Positions 35,904 through 43,982 of a DNA stretch of 64,000 nucleotides are shown here, one piece after another (within the stretch, counting starts at the first letter, position 1; each line of letters opens with the position of its first letter). The stretch lies in assembly GCA_041940525.1 (NCBI GenBank), contig JBGTSB010000003.1, positions 1-64,000 on the forward strand, given 5' to 3'. A model generated the notes under the pieces. The model was not told the DNA's origin. It saw nothing but the letters and a program-made list of their open reading frames with translations, and ran no database searches. This stretch comes from JAKAXS01 sp041940525 (GTDB lineage: Bacteria; Pseudomonadota; Alphaproteobacteria; Rhizobiales; Hyphomicrobiaceae). The translations under genes were made by a program, and so were the position numbers.

Positions 35904-36896
35904 ATGAATGAAATCACAGACATAAAGACACTGAAGGCCACGACGTCTTGGGGCCGGGGCCGTGTCTACAACGACATCACCGAAACGATTGGCCATACGC
36001 CCCTGGTGAAACTGGCCAAGATCGGCAAGGAGTCCGGCGCCAAGGCTGACATCCTGCTGAAGCTCGAGTTCTTCAACCCGCTCTCCAGCGTGAAAGACCG
36101 TATCGGCGTATCCATGATTGACGTGTTGGAAGCCGAGGGCCGCATCACGCCAGGCAAGACCGTGTTGATCGAACCGACATCCGGCAACACGGGCGTCGGC
36201 CTCGCCTTCGTCTGTGCCTCGCGCGGATACAAGCTGCAACTGGTGATGCCCGAGTCGATGTCGATCGAGCGCCGCAAGATCCTGTCTCATCTCGGCGCCG
36301 AACTCGTATTGACGCCGGCCGCGGCCGGTATGCCCGGCGCTATCGAGAAAGCCAACGAGCTTCTGGCCAGCACGCCGGATGCCATCCAGCCGAGCCAGTT
36401 CGAAAACCCGGCCAACCCCGCCGTTCACGCACGCACCACGGCGGAAGAGATCTGGCGCGATACCGACGGCAAGGTCGACGCGATTGTTGTCGGCGTCGGC
36501 ACGGGCGGAACGCTCACCGGCGTCGGCCGCGTCCTGAAACCGCGCAAGCCGGACCTGAAGATGATCGCCGTTGAACCGACAGGCAGCCCCGTGCTGTCCG
36601 GCGGCAATCGCGGTCCTCATAAAATTCAAGGCATCGGCGCGGGCTTCGCGCCCAAGGTCCTCGACCGGTCTCTTATCGACGAAGTCGTCACCGTCTCCAA
36701 CGAGATGGCGTTCGATGTCTCCCGCCTCGTTGCTAAGACGGAAGGCATTCCCGGCGGCATTTCCACCGGTGCCAACGTCGCCGCCGCGATCTCCGTCGCG
36801 ACCCGGCCAGAGTACGCCGGCAAGACGATCGTCACCTTCGCGCCGTCGTCGGCAGAGCGCTACTTCTCGTCGGAGCTGTTCCTCGAGCCGAACTAA
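35904..36896 (+). CDS. cysK: cysteine synthase A (O-acetylserine sulfhydrylase)
   Basis: 330 residues. PLP enzyme with NPLSSVKDRIG (Schiff-base Lys), PTSGNTGVGLAF, the phosphate-binding VGTGGTLTGVGRVLK and GIGAGFAPKVLD motifs. Forms L-cysteine from O-acetyl-L-serine and sulfide. GAGGCG ahead of ATG 35904 acts as ribosome site; a terminator follows. Confidence 0.96.
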   Translation: MNEITDIKTLKATTSWGRGRVYNDITETIGHTPLVKLAKIGKESGAKADILLKLEFFNPLSSVKDRIGVSMIDVLEAEGRITPGKTVLIEPTSGNTGVGLAFVCASRGYKLQLVMPESMSIERRKILSHLGAELVLTPAAAGMPGAIEKANELLASTPDAIQPSQFENPANPAVHARTTAEEIWRDTDGKVDAIVVGVGTGGTLTGVGRVLKPRKPDLKMIAVEPTGSPVLSGGNRGPHKIQGIGAGFAPKVLDRSLIDEVVTVSNEMAFDVSRLVAKTEGIPGGISTGANVAAAISVATRPEYAGKTIVTFAPSSAERYFSSELFLEPN

Positions 36897-36926
36897 GTCT
36901 CGAGCGTTCTGCAAAGAGTTTGAGAT

Positions 36927-36957
36927 AGGCGGGATCTGCAGTCCCGCCTTTCCTTTT
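36927..36957 (+). terminator. Rho-independent terminator after cysK
   Basis: Eight-base perfect arms (36927-36934, 36942-36949), seven-base loop, then a T-rich tract TTTCCTTTTT, 30 bases beyond the cysK stop. Confidence 0.85.
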
Positions 36958-37060
36958 TGGAATAGCGGATGCGCTTTGAAGTCAAGCGTCACCAATCAGT
37001 CACAGAGGTCCATTCCGAATCGGACTAGCATCAAGAATGCCTGTCAACGGGAGACCTCTG

Positions 37061-37342
37061 ATGCATTCCGAGATCTACACCGACAATGAAGGCTCATGGC
37101 GATGGCGTCTCGTCGCCGGAGCGGGCGACACGATTGCATGCTCGAATGACGGCTATGCAAATTACGCTGACTGCCTAACGGGCCTCGACCAGGTCAAGGC
37201 TTGGGGCGCATCCCACTCCAGCTCAAGACCAGCGGCCAGCGCGCTCCCCGCCGATCCCAGACGCGTCCCGGCCATGTACCAAGAACCGACCGCCGAAAAC
37301 GCCGCGCTATTCGCGATGCTGGACCAGCTGCTGAACAGGTGA
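37061..37342 (+). CDS. DUF1508 (YegP-like) protein
   Basis: 93 residues from ATG 37061 (MHSEIYTDNEGSWRWRLVAG); the frame is open from 37037. One DUF1508 unit: EIYTDNEGSWRWRLVAGAGDTIACSNDGY, YADCLTGLDQVK. Small cytosolic domain of unknown function. The C-terminal third is an unconserved Ser/Ala/Pro stretch. Confidence 0.8.
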   Translation: MHSEIYTDNEGSWRWRLVAGAGDTIACSNDGYANYADCLTGLDQVKAWGASHSSSRPAASALPADPRRVPAMYQEPTAENAALFAMLDQLLNR

Positions 37343-37373
37343 GGCTGCGACTTTCTGGCCAAAGGCCCACTTG

Positions 37374-38831
37374 TCAGCGCGACAGGTGAAGTGACAGCAC
37401 CCGCTCGCCGATACCTTGAAAAACACTCACCAGCTCTTCGCCCGAGTTAGCCAAGAACGCATGCGAGGAGCTTGTCGCGCAGGTGCTCAACAGAGTCGCG
37501 GCCGATGAACTCACTTCAAAGCCGACAGTATAAACCTCGATGCCCTTGTCCTTCATGCCTGCGCACAGAGATAGAGCCTGATCCGCTGAGCTTCCGTTCG
37601 CCGCAGATTGGTAGGCCCGTGCGCCAACCCGATAGCCCTCAGGCGAAAACTGATTGTTGTAATCACCGTCGGTCATGAGGACGGCGATCTTGCGTATGGT
37701 TTTGTCACCGGGAGCAGGATAGGCGGCTGGATCGTCGGACGTGCCGTCCCAGACGTCTTTCCAGTTCGGCGATAGCGTATACCAGGCCCACGCCGTCCCA
37801 AGTTGACCGGCCGTGCCGCCCTTCGCAGACAGGCCATCAACTAAGGAGACGAGGTCATCCTTATTGTTGGTAAGCGGCATGACCGCGCTCGCAGCGCCTG
37901 GGCTGCAGCCGAACTCGACCGGCGTGCTGTCGTCGTAGCTTCGGCCTTCGCGCATGGCCGTCATCAGGTAGCTGTCGGGACCAGGGACGTCATCGGTAAA
38001 TCGCAACGGGCCCGTGCGCTCGGCCACGCAAGCGGTTGGGTGGTAGTAGTAGGTCTGTGTCTTATAAACCCAGTTTCCGCCTTGCTTGACCCAACCGGTC
38101 TCGCTGTAGGTCTTCACGGCCGGCGTCGGGCCGGCGGCCACTGCGCGGGGCGCGCTGGGCAAGCGCACACCATCGGAAAACGGCACGAGCGACACGCGCA
38201 CGCGCGAGCGCAGCCCTTCGGTCGCGAGCATTGTGTTGATGAGCTGCTTGGCGGCCAGCTTCATCGCATCCAGCTTCGAGCCGCTGGAGCAAGGACTATC
38301 GTGGAGGCCAGGTGCGTAGTCACACATGGAACCAGTCACGTCTAGCATGAGCGAGAGTTCAAACATGCTGTTGGTGATGGTGGCTTCACTCTCCACACGC
38401 AGTGGCAGGTCGCCAGAGCTGAAAACGTCGGAGAAGAGTGTCGAAATCCTAACTTCACCGTCAGCGACGACGGATTTGCCGCGAACTTCGAAATCGATTG
38501 TTTCTTGAGTAGCGCCGGACCAGAGGCTCTTCTGCCGGTTCAGACTGAAAATCTCCCGCGCGGCCTGAATGGCGCCTGCCGTATCGGCCTGATTAGTCTG
38601 CAGCCGCGCGGCTCCGGCCAGCACACCCGCATCAAGAGCAACCTGCAAGTCGGATTGAGCTGTAGCCCAGCGGCCCAATTCCAAGGCAGCCGTCACTGAA
38701 AAAACCAGAACAGCAATACTGGCTGCGAATATCGGAGCGACGGATCCACGGTCATCTCCTAAGCGAAGCCAGCTCCTTCGCGTCTTTTGCCCCCCCCTAT
38801 AACCAACGCGCTGAACAAATATCCAAAGCAT
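37374..38831 (-). CDS. TadG-like pilus-associated protein with VWA domain
   Basis: About 485 residues from ATG 38831. Pseudopilin-like TadE/TadG membrane segment near the N-terminus (GSVAPIFAASIAVLVFSVTAALELGRWA). Extracytoplasmic part follows with a von Willebrand A domain; MIDAS LDVTGSM (~165) and a later MTDGDYNN. Such proteins belong to tight-adherence/Flp pilus systems or cell-surface adhesion, but no other tad genes are in the window. Cys residues (CDYAPG, CSSGS, CAGMKDKG, CATSSS) may form disulfides. Confidence 0.8.
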   Translation of the reverse strand: MLWIFVQRVGYRGGQKTRRSWLRLGDDRGSVAPIFAASIAVLVFSVTAALELGRWATAQSDLQVALDAGVLAGAARLQTNQADTAGAIQAAREIFSLNRQKSLWSGATQETIDFEVRGKSVVADGEVRISTLFSDVFSSGDLPLRVESEATITNSMFELSLMLDVTGSMCDYAPGLHDSPCSSGSKLDAMKLAAKQLINTMLATEGLRSRVRVSLVPFSDGVRLPSAPRAVAAGPTPAVKTYSETGWVKQGGNWVYKTQTYYYHPTACVAERTGPLRFTDDVPGPDSYLMTAMREGRSYDDSTPVEFGCSPGAASAVMPLTNNKDDLVSLVDGLSAKGGTAGQLGTAWAWYTLSPNWKDVWDGTSDDPAAYPAPGDKTIRKIAVLMTDGDYNNQFSPEGYRVGARAYQSAANGSSADQALSLCAGMKDKGIEVYTVGFEVSSSAATLLSTCATSSSHAFLANSGEELVSVFQGIGERVLSLHLSR

Positions 38832-39148
38832 CGAAGTATTCCTATGAGGCGTTGGATACAAGCTTCGCCGCTGGCGGCAGCTACATCAAACTTAAGATAT
38901 CTAATAGGAAAACGCGGAGTAAATTTAACGCGGGGTTAGCCATGTTCTTCGCGATGCGGATCAAGGCGCATCGAGCCGGTAAAGCGTTGCCAAGAGCGCC
39001 GCCGGGCGCGCGCGATAGGGTGTTTCCAGGCCGGCCGGACGCAGCCCTTCATCTACGCAAAGTGTTCCCTGCGAAACAGTCCTGTCTCAAGAAAGCAGCC
39101 AGCCTATCGGTTAGCGAACCGGTCATGTCTGCCAAAGGGAGTCGCGCC

Positions 39149-39700
39149 ATGAACGCCTTTATGCGCTTTTTCGATTCATTCGCTTCGCCGCTATTCAGCG
39201 AAGACGCCGAAGGCCGCCAGGTATACTTCCCGAGTGGGGCATGGGGTGCCGGCTATCTTCCCAAAGACGCAGCAGCCGCGGACAAACTTCGCACCAAGGT
39301 CCGCTACAGCTTCATCGTCTTTTTCGTAGTCGTGCTGCCGGTCGTCATTCAATTCATCCCGTTGGACAACCCAGGCGACGTCCCGTTCCTGATGGGCGTA
39401 AGCATCGGCATCGGATTGATCTTCAACATCGTGTTGCGCTTCTACGCGCTTGGCCTTCAGCGTTCCGATGCGCGCATCACGTTTGGCGAAGCAAGGCAGC
39501 GCCATCTGAAAACCCTCGGCCGCGGCTGGCTGATTGCGATGATCATTCTGTCGCTCCCGCTCATCGGCCTCGGCGCCGCGATCTTAGCCATCGGCGAACC
39601 AGAAGCGGCATGGCTCGGCTGGACGCTGATCGCGATGTTCGGCGCATGCCTGGTGACATTCATCGTGAGCCTGCGCGCACACACGCGTGCGAAAGCGTGA
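39149..39700 (+). CDS. small multi-pass membrane protein, unknown function
   Basis: 183 residues from ATG 39149, chosen because AGGGAG lies eight bases before it; the frame is open from 38852 but the extra residues are basic and low in coding character. Four hydrophobic helices (FIVFFVVVLPVVIQFI, FLMGVSIGIGLIFNIVL, WLIAMIILSLPLIGLGAAIL, WLGWTLIAMFGACLVTFIV). No family recognised. Confidence 0.65.
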   Translation: MNAFMRFFDSFASPLFSEDAEGRQVYFPSGAWGAGYLPKDAAAADKLRTKVRYSFIVFFVVVLPVVIQFIPLDNPGDVPFLMGVSIGIGLIFNIVLRFYALGLQRSDARITFGEARQRHLKTLGRGWLIAMIILSLPLIGLGAAILAIGEPEAAWLGWTLIAMFGACLVTFIVSLRAHTRAKA

Positions 39701-39821
39701 ACTCAGACCGAAGGCACGTGTCAAAATCCGGCGCAGACGTTTCGCTGAAGTGCGAGCGTTTACGCCCGTCTGCGATATTGCTACCACGATCTGAACGAGA
39801 CTGAGTGGAGAGCGGTTCGTC

Positions 39822-40208
39822 ATGAGCGTCGTGCTAGTTGCTATCGCAATCGGCCTGGTGGTGGTCACGGTGTGCGGTGGATACCTGCTGCTGTTGTCAC
39901 GTGTCGATGCCTACAAAGAGGACCGGCGCTTGCGGCAGGTATGGGGGCGCGAGACCGATCGACCTCCACCGTGGGAGCAGCCCACCGTCTTTGACGATTC
40001 CGGACCGCAATGGCGCAAGGCTCAATTTTCGGTGCTCATGGATCGGCTAACGTTGGTCAAAACGAACGATCATGAAGACTATCTTTTCAGGCAGGACTAT
40101 CTCCGCGATCGCGAGACGGGCCAGTTGTGGCGACTGACGACCGAGGAGCCAAATATGAGCCAGTTTCTGAGATTGACGCCCGTCGAAAAAATACCAGACG
40201 ACAATTGA
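39822..40208 (+). CDS. hypothetical single-pass membrane protein
   Basis: 128 residues. N-terminal helix (VLVAIAIGLVVVTVCGGYLLLL) then a soluble, charged domain with DYLFRQDYLRDRETGQLWRL. GTGGAGAG at 39803-39810 is a possible ribosome site. No family recognised. Confidence 0.55.
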   Translation: MSVVLVAIAIGLVVVTVCGGYLLLLSRVDAYKEDRRLRQVWGRETDRPPPWEQPTVFDDSGPQWRKAQFSVLMDRLTLVKTNDHEDYLFRQDYLRDRETGQLWRLTTEEPNMSQFLRLTPVEKIPDDN

Positions 40209-40224
40209 CAGCTCGGTGCCTGCG

Positions 40225-40329
40225 ATGACCCTAGCTGAGCCTGCCGTGATCTTGCTGCTTGTCGCCGGCTACATCGCACTGGTCGCAGGCGTGCTCGCCG
40301 GAACTTGGCTGCACTTCATGCCGCAGTGA
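40225..40329 (+). CDS. possible 34-residue membrane microprotein
   Basis: ATG 40225 to TGA 40329. A single hydrophobic helix (AVILLLVAGYIALVAGVLAG) flanked by short polar ends. Directly follows the 39822 gene in the same direction (16-base gap). Ribosome site weak. Could be chance. Confidence 0.3.
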   Translation: MTLAEPAVILLLVAGYIALVAGVLAGTWLHFMPQ

Positions 40330-40416
40330 AGGCTGCAATGCCGGACTAACCTCTAAGAGCGTAAGTCATCGAAGGCAGGCGTTGTCAGGCGGCTCGCACG
40401 GTCTGCGACGCGCTCA

Positions 40417-40716
40417 CTAGGGCAAGCAAAGCCACGCGCCGAGGCACGTTTTCGGCGGGCCGACTTTGCAGCCGGTCTGCGAGGCGCGGCACGTCGTGGT
40501 GCCAGCCCCGTCTTTGCACGATGTCTTCACAGGGCCTCTGCCTTCACGGCCCTGGCTGGCCATGATGTTCGCAAGACCGTTCGTCGCAAAAAGCTTTGCC
40601 ATGTCGTGGGTGATCGCTTCGCCGACCGATCCGACTTTCACGCAGTCGGCCTGAGCGGACGCCGCAAACGCGCACATCATCGCCGTTGCGGCCAAGCCGA
40701 GTTTCAAAGAGCGCAT
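40417..40716 (-). CDS. small secreted Cys-rich protein
   Basis: 99 residues from ATG 40716, preceded on the minus strand by GGAGGGG. Signal peptide GLAATAMMCAFAASAQAD; the mature peptide has six cysteines (DCVKVG, TSCKDG, TTCRAS, TGCKVG, KTCLG, WLCLP). A longer frame to 40845 lacks support. Unknown function, probably periplasmic with disulfides. Confidence 0.6.
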   Translation of the reverse strand: MRSLKLGLAATAMMCAFAASAQADCVKVGSVGEAITHDMAKLFATNGLANIMASQGREGRGPVKTSCKDGAGTTTCRASQTGCKVGPPKTCLGAWLCLP

Positions 40717-41020
40717 GAGCCCCTCCGAAATTTGAACGATGCCAAGCCGAAACGCTAGTCGAGCCCACGCCCCCCGACAATGGACTTGAGCCCGCCGAAC
40801 GAGCGTTTGCGCCGCGACGCCCGAAAACCGTACCGCAATTGCCACGCTGGGCGGGGGTGGGGCCGGGAGGTGGGTGGATCACTGTACGGGTCGCGATCAC
40901 GTTCATCGTGAGCCCACCCTCACTCACTGTGAGTGTTGGGCCTGACGCAGAACAATAGATAGGGCTCAGCGCCCATATGAGCTTGCCTGTCGGAATATCG
41001 CCACCGGCGATAATTTATTG
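40717..41020. other. gene-poor stretch before the retron locus
   Basis: No supported gene. It holds the upstream region of the secreted Cys-rich protein gene (minus strand). From about 40960 the sequence turns AT-richer than the neighbouring genes, which may mark the left border of the acquired island. I see no flanking direct repeat. Confidence 0.4.
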
Positions 41021-41048
41021 TTGCCAGCGATACAGCGAATCATACATT
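41021..41048 (+). promoter_or_regulatory. candidate promoter of the retron RNA/operon
   Basis: TTGCCA (41021-41026) and TACATT (41043-41048) with a 16-base spacer. Expected transcription start near 41055, exactly where the left arm of the a1/a2-like repeat begins. Confidence 0.45.
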
Positions 41049-41054
41049 TAGATC

Positions 41055-41220
41055 AACATCGTTTGGAAGACATGCGGATAGTCGTAGTCAGCTGGGACGA
41101 CATGTCCTGTTGTGGTGAAGAAGGGCACCCCAAAACACAATCCGCCGTCGCAGGCCAGGGCCGCCGCGCCCGCCCGCGACGCGCGGGCGCGGTATGATGT
41201 TCAAGGTTCCAACCGTCGTT
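41055..41220 (+). ncRNA. candidate retron msr-msd RNA
   Basis: Upstream of the retron genes. Terminal imperfect inverted repeats (41055-41068 against 41207-41220, 11 of 14 pairs including a run of six) resemble a1/a2. Between them: stem 41069-41074/41101-41106; a nested hairpin with TTGT/ACAA and GGTG/CACC arms between about 41110 and 41139; and a 10-base perfect GC-rich stem 41164-41173/41183-41192 that could be the msd hairpin. G41069 directly follows a1, where a branching guanosine would be expected. Size (about 165 bases) fits retron RNAs. Structure deduced by eye; not proven. Confidence 0.45.
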
Positions 41221-41282
41221 TTTCCGATCCCCAAAGTTCGCGACGACTCGCAATGACGTGGGTTGCTTTGAGGGAGACTAAC

Positions 41283-41393
41283 ATGTCGGAAAGACCAAGC
41301 GACAAACGGCGGGCGCGTCCAGGATACAAGCTTCTCTGGAAATTGATCATTTTGATCGCGAGGATGCTTGCATGGATCTTCGATCTAATCTGA
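41283..41393 (+). CDS. 36-residue basic/hydrophobic peptide, possible membrane toxin of the retron unit
   Basis: ATG 41283 with AGGGAG seven bases upstream. Basic N-terminus (RPSDKRRARPGYK) and a 20-residue hydrophobic helix (LLWKLIILIARMLAWIFDLI) reaching the C-terminus. This is the layout of type I toxin-like membrane peptides. It overlaps the HTH gene start by 22 bases in another frame, so translation may be coupled. The frame extends upstream to 41112 through the structured RNA, but that extension is unlikely to be coding. Toxic function is inference. Confidence 0.55.
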   Translation: MSERPSDKRRARPGYKLLWKLIILIARMLAWIFDLI

Positions 41394-41740
41394 CGGCGCG
41401 CACCTTGTCATCTGAGCAAATTGGGAGGCTGCAAGTGCTAAATGAGAGCTTGAAGATTCTCCGGCTGTATCTCGGGCTGACCCAGTCGCAGTTGGCGAAG
41501 GATCTCGGCATATCTCAATCATATGTTTCGGAAATTGAACGCGGCGAAAAAGATGTCACGCTAGATCTTTTGCAAAAGTACAGCGACAAGCTTGAGGTGC
41601 CTTTGTCATCACTGATCTTTTTTGCAGAGAATCTTGATGGAGTTCCGCCCAAATCTCAGCGACGGATCTTTATTGCTGAGAAGGTCCTTAAGCTCCTTAA
41701 ACACATGGCTCCCGGAGATGCAGAAGAAAACAAAAACTGA
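41372..41740 (+). CDS. Cro/C1-type (XRE) helix-turn-helix protein of the retron operon
   Basis: 122 residues. HTH_XRE domain ~24-80: LKILRLYLGLTQSQLAKDLG, ISQSYVSEIERGEKDVTLDLLQKYSDKLEVPLSSLI. The C-terminal ~40 residues form a basic helix (RRIFIAEKVLKLLKHM). Start overlaps the small peptide gene; stop lies 10 bases before the RT start, so one operon. It may act as repressor or antitoxin, or bind msDNA. HTH partners of retron RTs have been reported (type VI as I recall the classification). Confidence 0.85.
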   Translation: MDLRSNLTARTLSSEQIGRLQVLNESLKILRLYLGLTQSQLAKDLGISQSYVSEIERGEKDVTLDLLQKYSDKLEVPLSSLIFFAENLDGVPPKSQRRIFIAEKVLKLLKHMAPGDAEENKN

Positions 41741-41750
41741 GATCTATCCT

Positions 41751-42740
41751 ATGACTCGGTCGCCACTTTTCCAGCTCCCAACCCGCAGGCGGCTTGCTCA
41801 GCTATTGGGCTTCAAACTATCAACATTAGAAAAGCTCATAGAGTCTCGCGAACAGAACTACTGGTATAAGGAAGAGCTTATTGCCAACAAAGTGAGAAAG
41901 ATCGCTCGCCCCTTCGGAGCAATGGACAAGACCCACGCCATTCTCGCCAACCTTTTGAATAGGGTAGAACAGCCCAATTGGCTCAGTTCGCCCAGGCGCA
42001 ATATGACGACCGTCCGCAACGCTGCTAAGCACCTGGGCGCGGCAAGACTGACGTCACTCGATATCAAAAAGTTCTATCCGTCCACCACAGATGAACATGT
42101 TTTCAAGCTGTTTCATTTTGGCTTTGAGATGCCCGATGACGTGGCTGGTATGCTGACCAAGCTGGTCACAGTTCATGCCCGTGTTCCGTTTGGGTCGCCA
42201 CTGAGCCCAATTCTCTGCGCGATCGTTCATCGTGAGCTGTTTGATGAGGTTGAGCAACTGTGCATCACTCACGATGCCATCGCGACCGTCTGGGTTGATG
42301 ATGTCGTAGTCTCAGGCTCAGACATATCCGACAAGTTAGAGTTTCAAATTAAAGGCGCGATCAAAAAGCGCCAGTTGAACTATCACAAAGTTCACCGCCG
42401 ACGTGCCAAACGTGGGTTAGTGGTGACGGGTGTGCATGTGTCGGCGAACGGATTGGCGCCAGCCAATAAGCTTCACAAAAAGATGCGAGATGGCATGGTT
42501 GAGCTGAACAATGCATCATCCTCTGATGACAAGTTGCGCCTATTACGCTCGCTAATTGGACTCAATGTGCACATGGCTAGCATATACGATGAAGGTGACG
42601 CTCGGAAGCAGAGACTCCTGAAGCAGCGGCAGTGGCTACACAATGAACGGCGCAGGACCGAGCGCCTGCTTGAAAAATGCCCAAGTCCAGAAAATTGCGA
42701 AGCGCGTCACGCGCTAGTTTCACAGAGACCACCCTTCTAG
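41751..42740 (+). CDS. retron-type reverse transcriptase
   Basis: 329 residues from ATG 41751; the frame is open from 41622, overlapping the HTH gene, and ATG 41718 is an alternative. Retron hallmarks: NAAKH (90-94; NAxxH of region X) and VTG (225-227; region Y). RT palm motifs: LDIKKFYPS with Asp104 (motif A), PFGSPLSPILC (146-156, motif B) and WVDD (181-184, motif C) with both catalytic aspartates. Trp replaces the usual Tyr of YxDD. A basic helix KKRQLNYHKVHRRRAKRG leads to VTG. It should prime on a structured RNA and make msDNA. More AT-rich than surrounding genes, consistent with horizontal gain. Confidence 0.93.
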   Translation: MTRSPLFQLPTRRRLAQLLGFKLSTLEKLIESREQNYWYKEELIANKVRKIARPFGAMDKTHAILANLLNRVEQPNWLSSPRRNMTTVRNAAKHLGAARLTSLDIKKFYPSTTDEHVFKLFHFGFEMPDDVAGMLTKLVTVHARVPFGSPLSPILCAIVHRELFDEVEQLCITHDAIATVWVDDVVVSGSDISDKLEFQIKGAIKKRQLNYHKVHRRRAKRGLVVTGVHVSANGLAPANKLHKKMRDGMVELNNASSSDDKLRLLRSLIGLNVHMASIYDEGDARKQRLLKQRQWLHNERRRTERLLEKCPSPENCEARHALVSQRPPF

Positions 42741-42853
42741 TGTGATGTTAGATTTTGGCTGGTGCTCCCCACGCCCTTGCATCCCGCACCGGCCTTGCCA
42801 CATGATCGGCCATCACCGCACACCCACGCGCGGCAAGCAGCAAAGGCGGGTCA

Positions 42854-43684
42854 ATGGCCCTCAGCCCGGAAGAAATTGAACGCTATAAGCGCCACCTGGT
42901 GCTGAAAGAGATTGGCGGCCAAGGCCAGGCCAAGCTCAAGGCCGCGCGCGTGCTCGTCATCGGCGCCGGGGGGCTGGGCTCGCCCATCATCACCTATCTC
43001 GCGGCGGCGGGCGTCGGTACGATCGGCGTCATCGATGATGACGTCGTCAGCCTCGACAATCTGCAGCGTCAGATCATTCACGCCACGGCGGACGTCGGCA
43101 CGGCCAAGGTCGATAGCGCAAAGGCGGCGGTCGCGCGTCTCAATCCGAACGTCACGCTGGAAGCCATCCCCGAACGGCTGACGGCCGGGAACGCGATGGA
43201 CGTGATCGGCCGTTACGATCTGGTCGCCGACGGCTCGGACAATTTCGCAACGCGCTATCTCGTCTCGGACGCCTGCTACCTCGCCGGCAAACCATTGGTG
43301 TTTGCCGCGGTCGGTCCGCTCGACGGGCATCTGACCACGCTCAAACCGCACCTGAGCGATGCCAGTGGCGCGCGTTACCCAACCTACCGCTGCATCTTCC
43401 CCGAGCCGCCGGAGCCGGGAACGGTCCCGAACTGTTCTGAAGTCGGCGTGCTGGGCGCCATCGTCGGCGTGATCGGAACGCTGGCCGCCACGGAGATCCT
43501 GAAGGAGCTCACCGGAACGGGCGAAAGCCTGGCCGGCCGGTTGCTGCTCTACGATGCCAAGGCCACGCGCTTCGAGACGATCACCCTGCAATGGGACCCG
43601 GACAACCCGCTCTCCGGCAATACCCCAACGATCCGCGATCTCTCCGCCCACGCAGGCGCCAACGGCGGCGTTTGCGCTGCATAA
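42854..43684 (+). CDS. moeB: MoeB/ThiF/HesA family adenylyltransferase
   Basis: 276 residues. Rossmann-type ATP site VIGAGGLGSPIITYLAAAGVG (residues ~33-53), DNLQRQIIH, DNFATRYLVSDACYLAGKPL and catalytic-Cys region PNCSEVGVLG. Adenylates the C-terminus of a small sulfur carrier (MoaD or ThiS). The E1-like fold is complete; the CxxC zinc pairs are not obvious. No moa or thi genes are adjacent, so moeB versus thiF cannot be separated. Confidence 0.85.
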   Translation: MALSPEEIERYKRHLVLKEIGGQGQAKLKAARVLVIGAGGLGSPIITYLAAAGVGTIGVIDDDVVSLDNLQRQIIHATADVGTAKVDSAKAAVARLNPNVTLEAIPERLTAGNAMDVIGRYDLVADGSDNFATRYLVSDACYLAGKPLVFAAVGPLDGHLTTLKPHLSDASGARYPTYRCIFPEPPEPGTVPNCSEVGVLGAIVGVIGTLAATEILKELTGTGESLAGRLLLYDAKATRFETITLQWDPDNPLSGNTPTIRDLSAHAGANGGVCAA

Positions 43685-43760
43685 ATCACTCTCGCGTTCG
43701 TCTGAAAATCAGCGTATCTCTGGCGCCAAGAGGCATGAGTTTGTCAGCTGGGCAAAGCTA

Positions 43761-43964
43761 ATGACACGACGCGTCACACGTATCGCTTGGATGCTCACCG
43801 GCATCTTTCTCGCTGTGGGAGCAGCGGCCAGCCTGGTGTTGCTCTATGGCACGCCGAACCGCAGCTGGAGCCAGATCCTGGTCGAGATCTCGGCCTTCGC
43901 CGACATCATCGCGATTCTGTTCTGGCTTTTGATCTTCGCGATCTATTGGTCCCGCCGGCGCTGA
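43761..43964 (+). CDS. small two-helix membrane protein
   Basis: 67 residues from ATG 43761. Two hydrophobic helices (MLTGIFLAVGAAASLVLLYG and ADIIAILFWLLIFAIYW) and basic ends (MTRRVTR, SRRR). Hypothetical; no family recognised. Confidence 0.5.
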   Translation: MTRRVTRIAWMLTGIFLAVGAAASLVLLYGTPNRSWSQILVEISAFADIIAILFWLLIFAIYWSRRR

Positions 43965-43982
43965 CGGGACCAACGATTAGTC

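Noticed and set aside
35520..36995. 491-codon minus-strand frame over cysK
   Set aside because: Shadow of dut and cysK; no family pattern.
41039..41198. 7-base complementary pair (41039-41045/41192-41198) as alternative retron a1/a2
   Set aside because: The left arm overlaps the -10 hexamer and would lie before the predicted transcript start; the 14-base pair fits better.
41112..41393. 93-codon version of the retron peptide gene
   Set aside because: The first 57 codons read through the GC-rich hairpin and have no ribosome site; the ATG at 41283 has a clear one.
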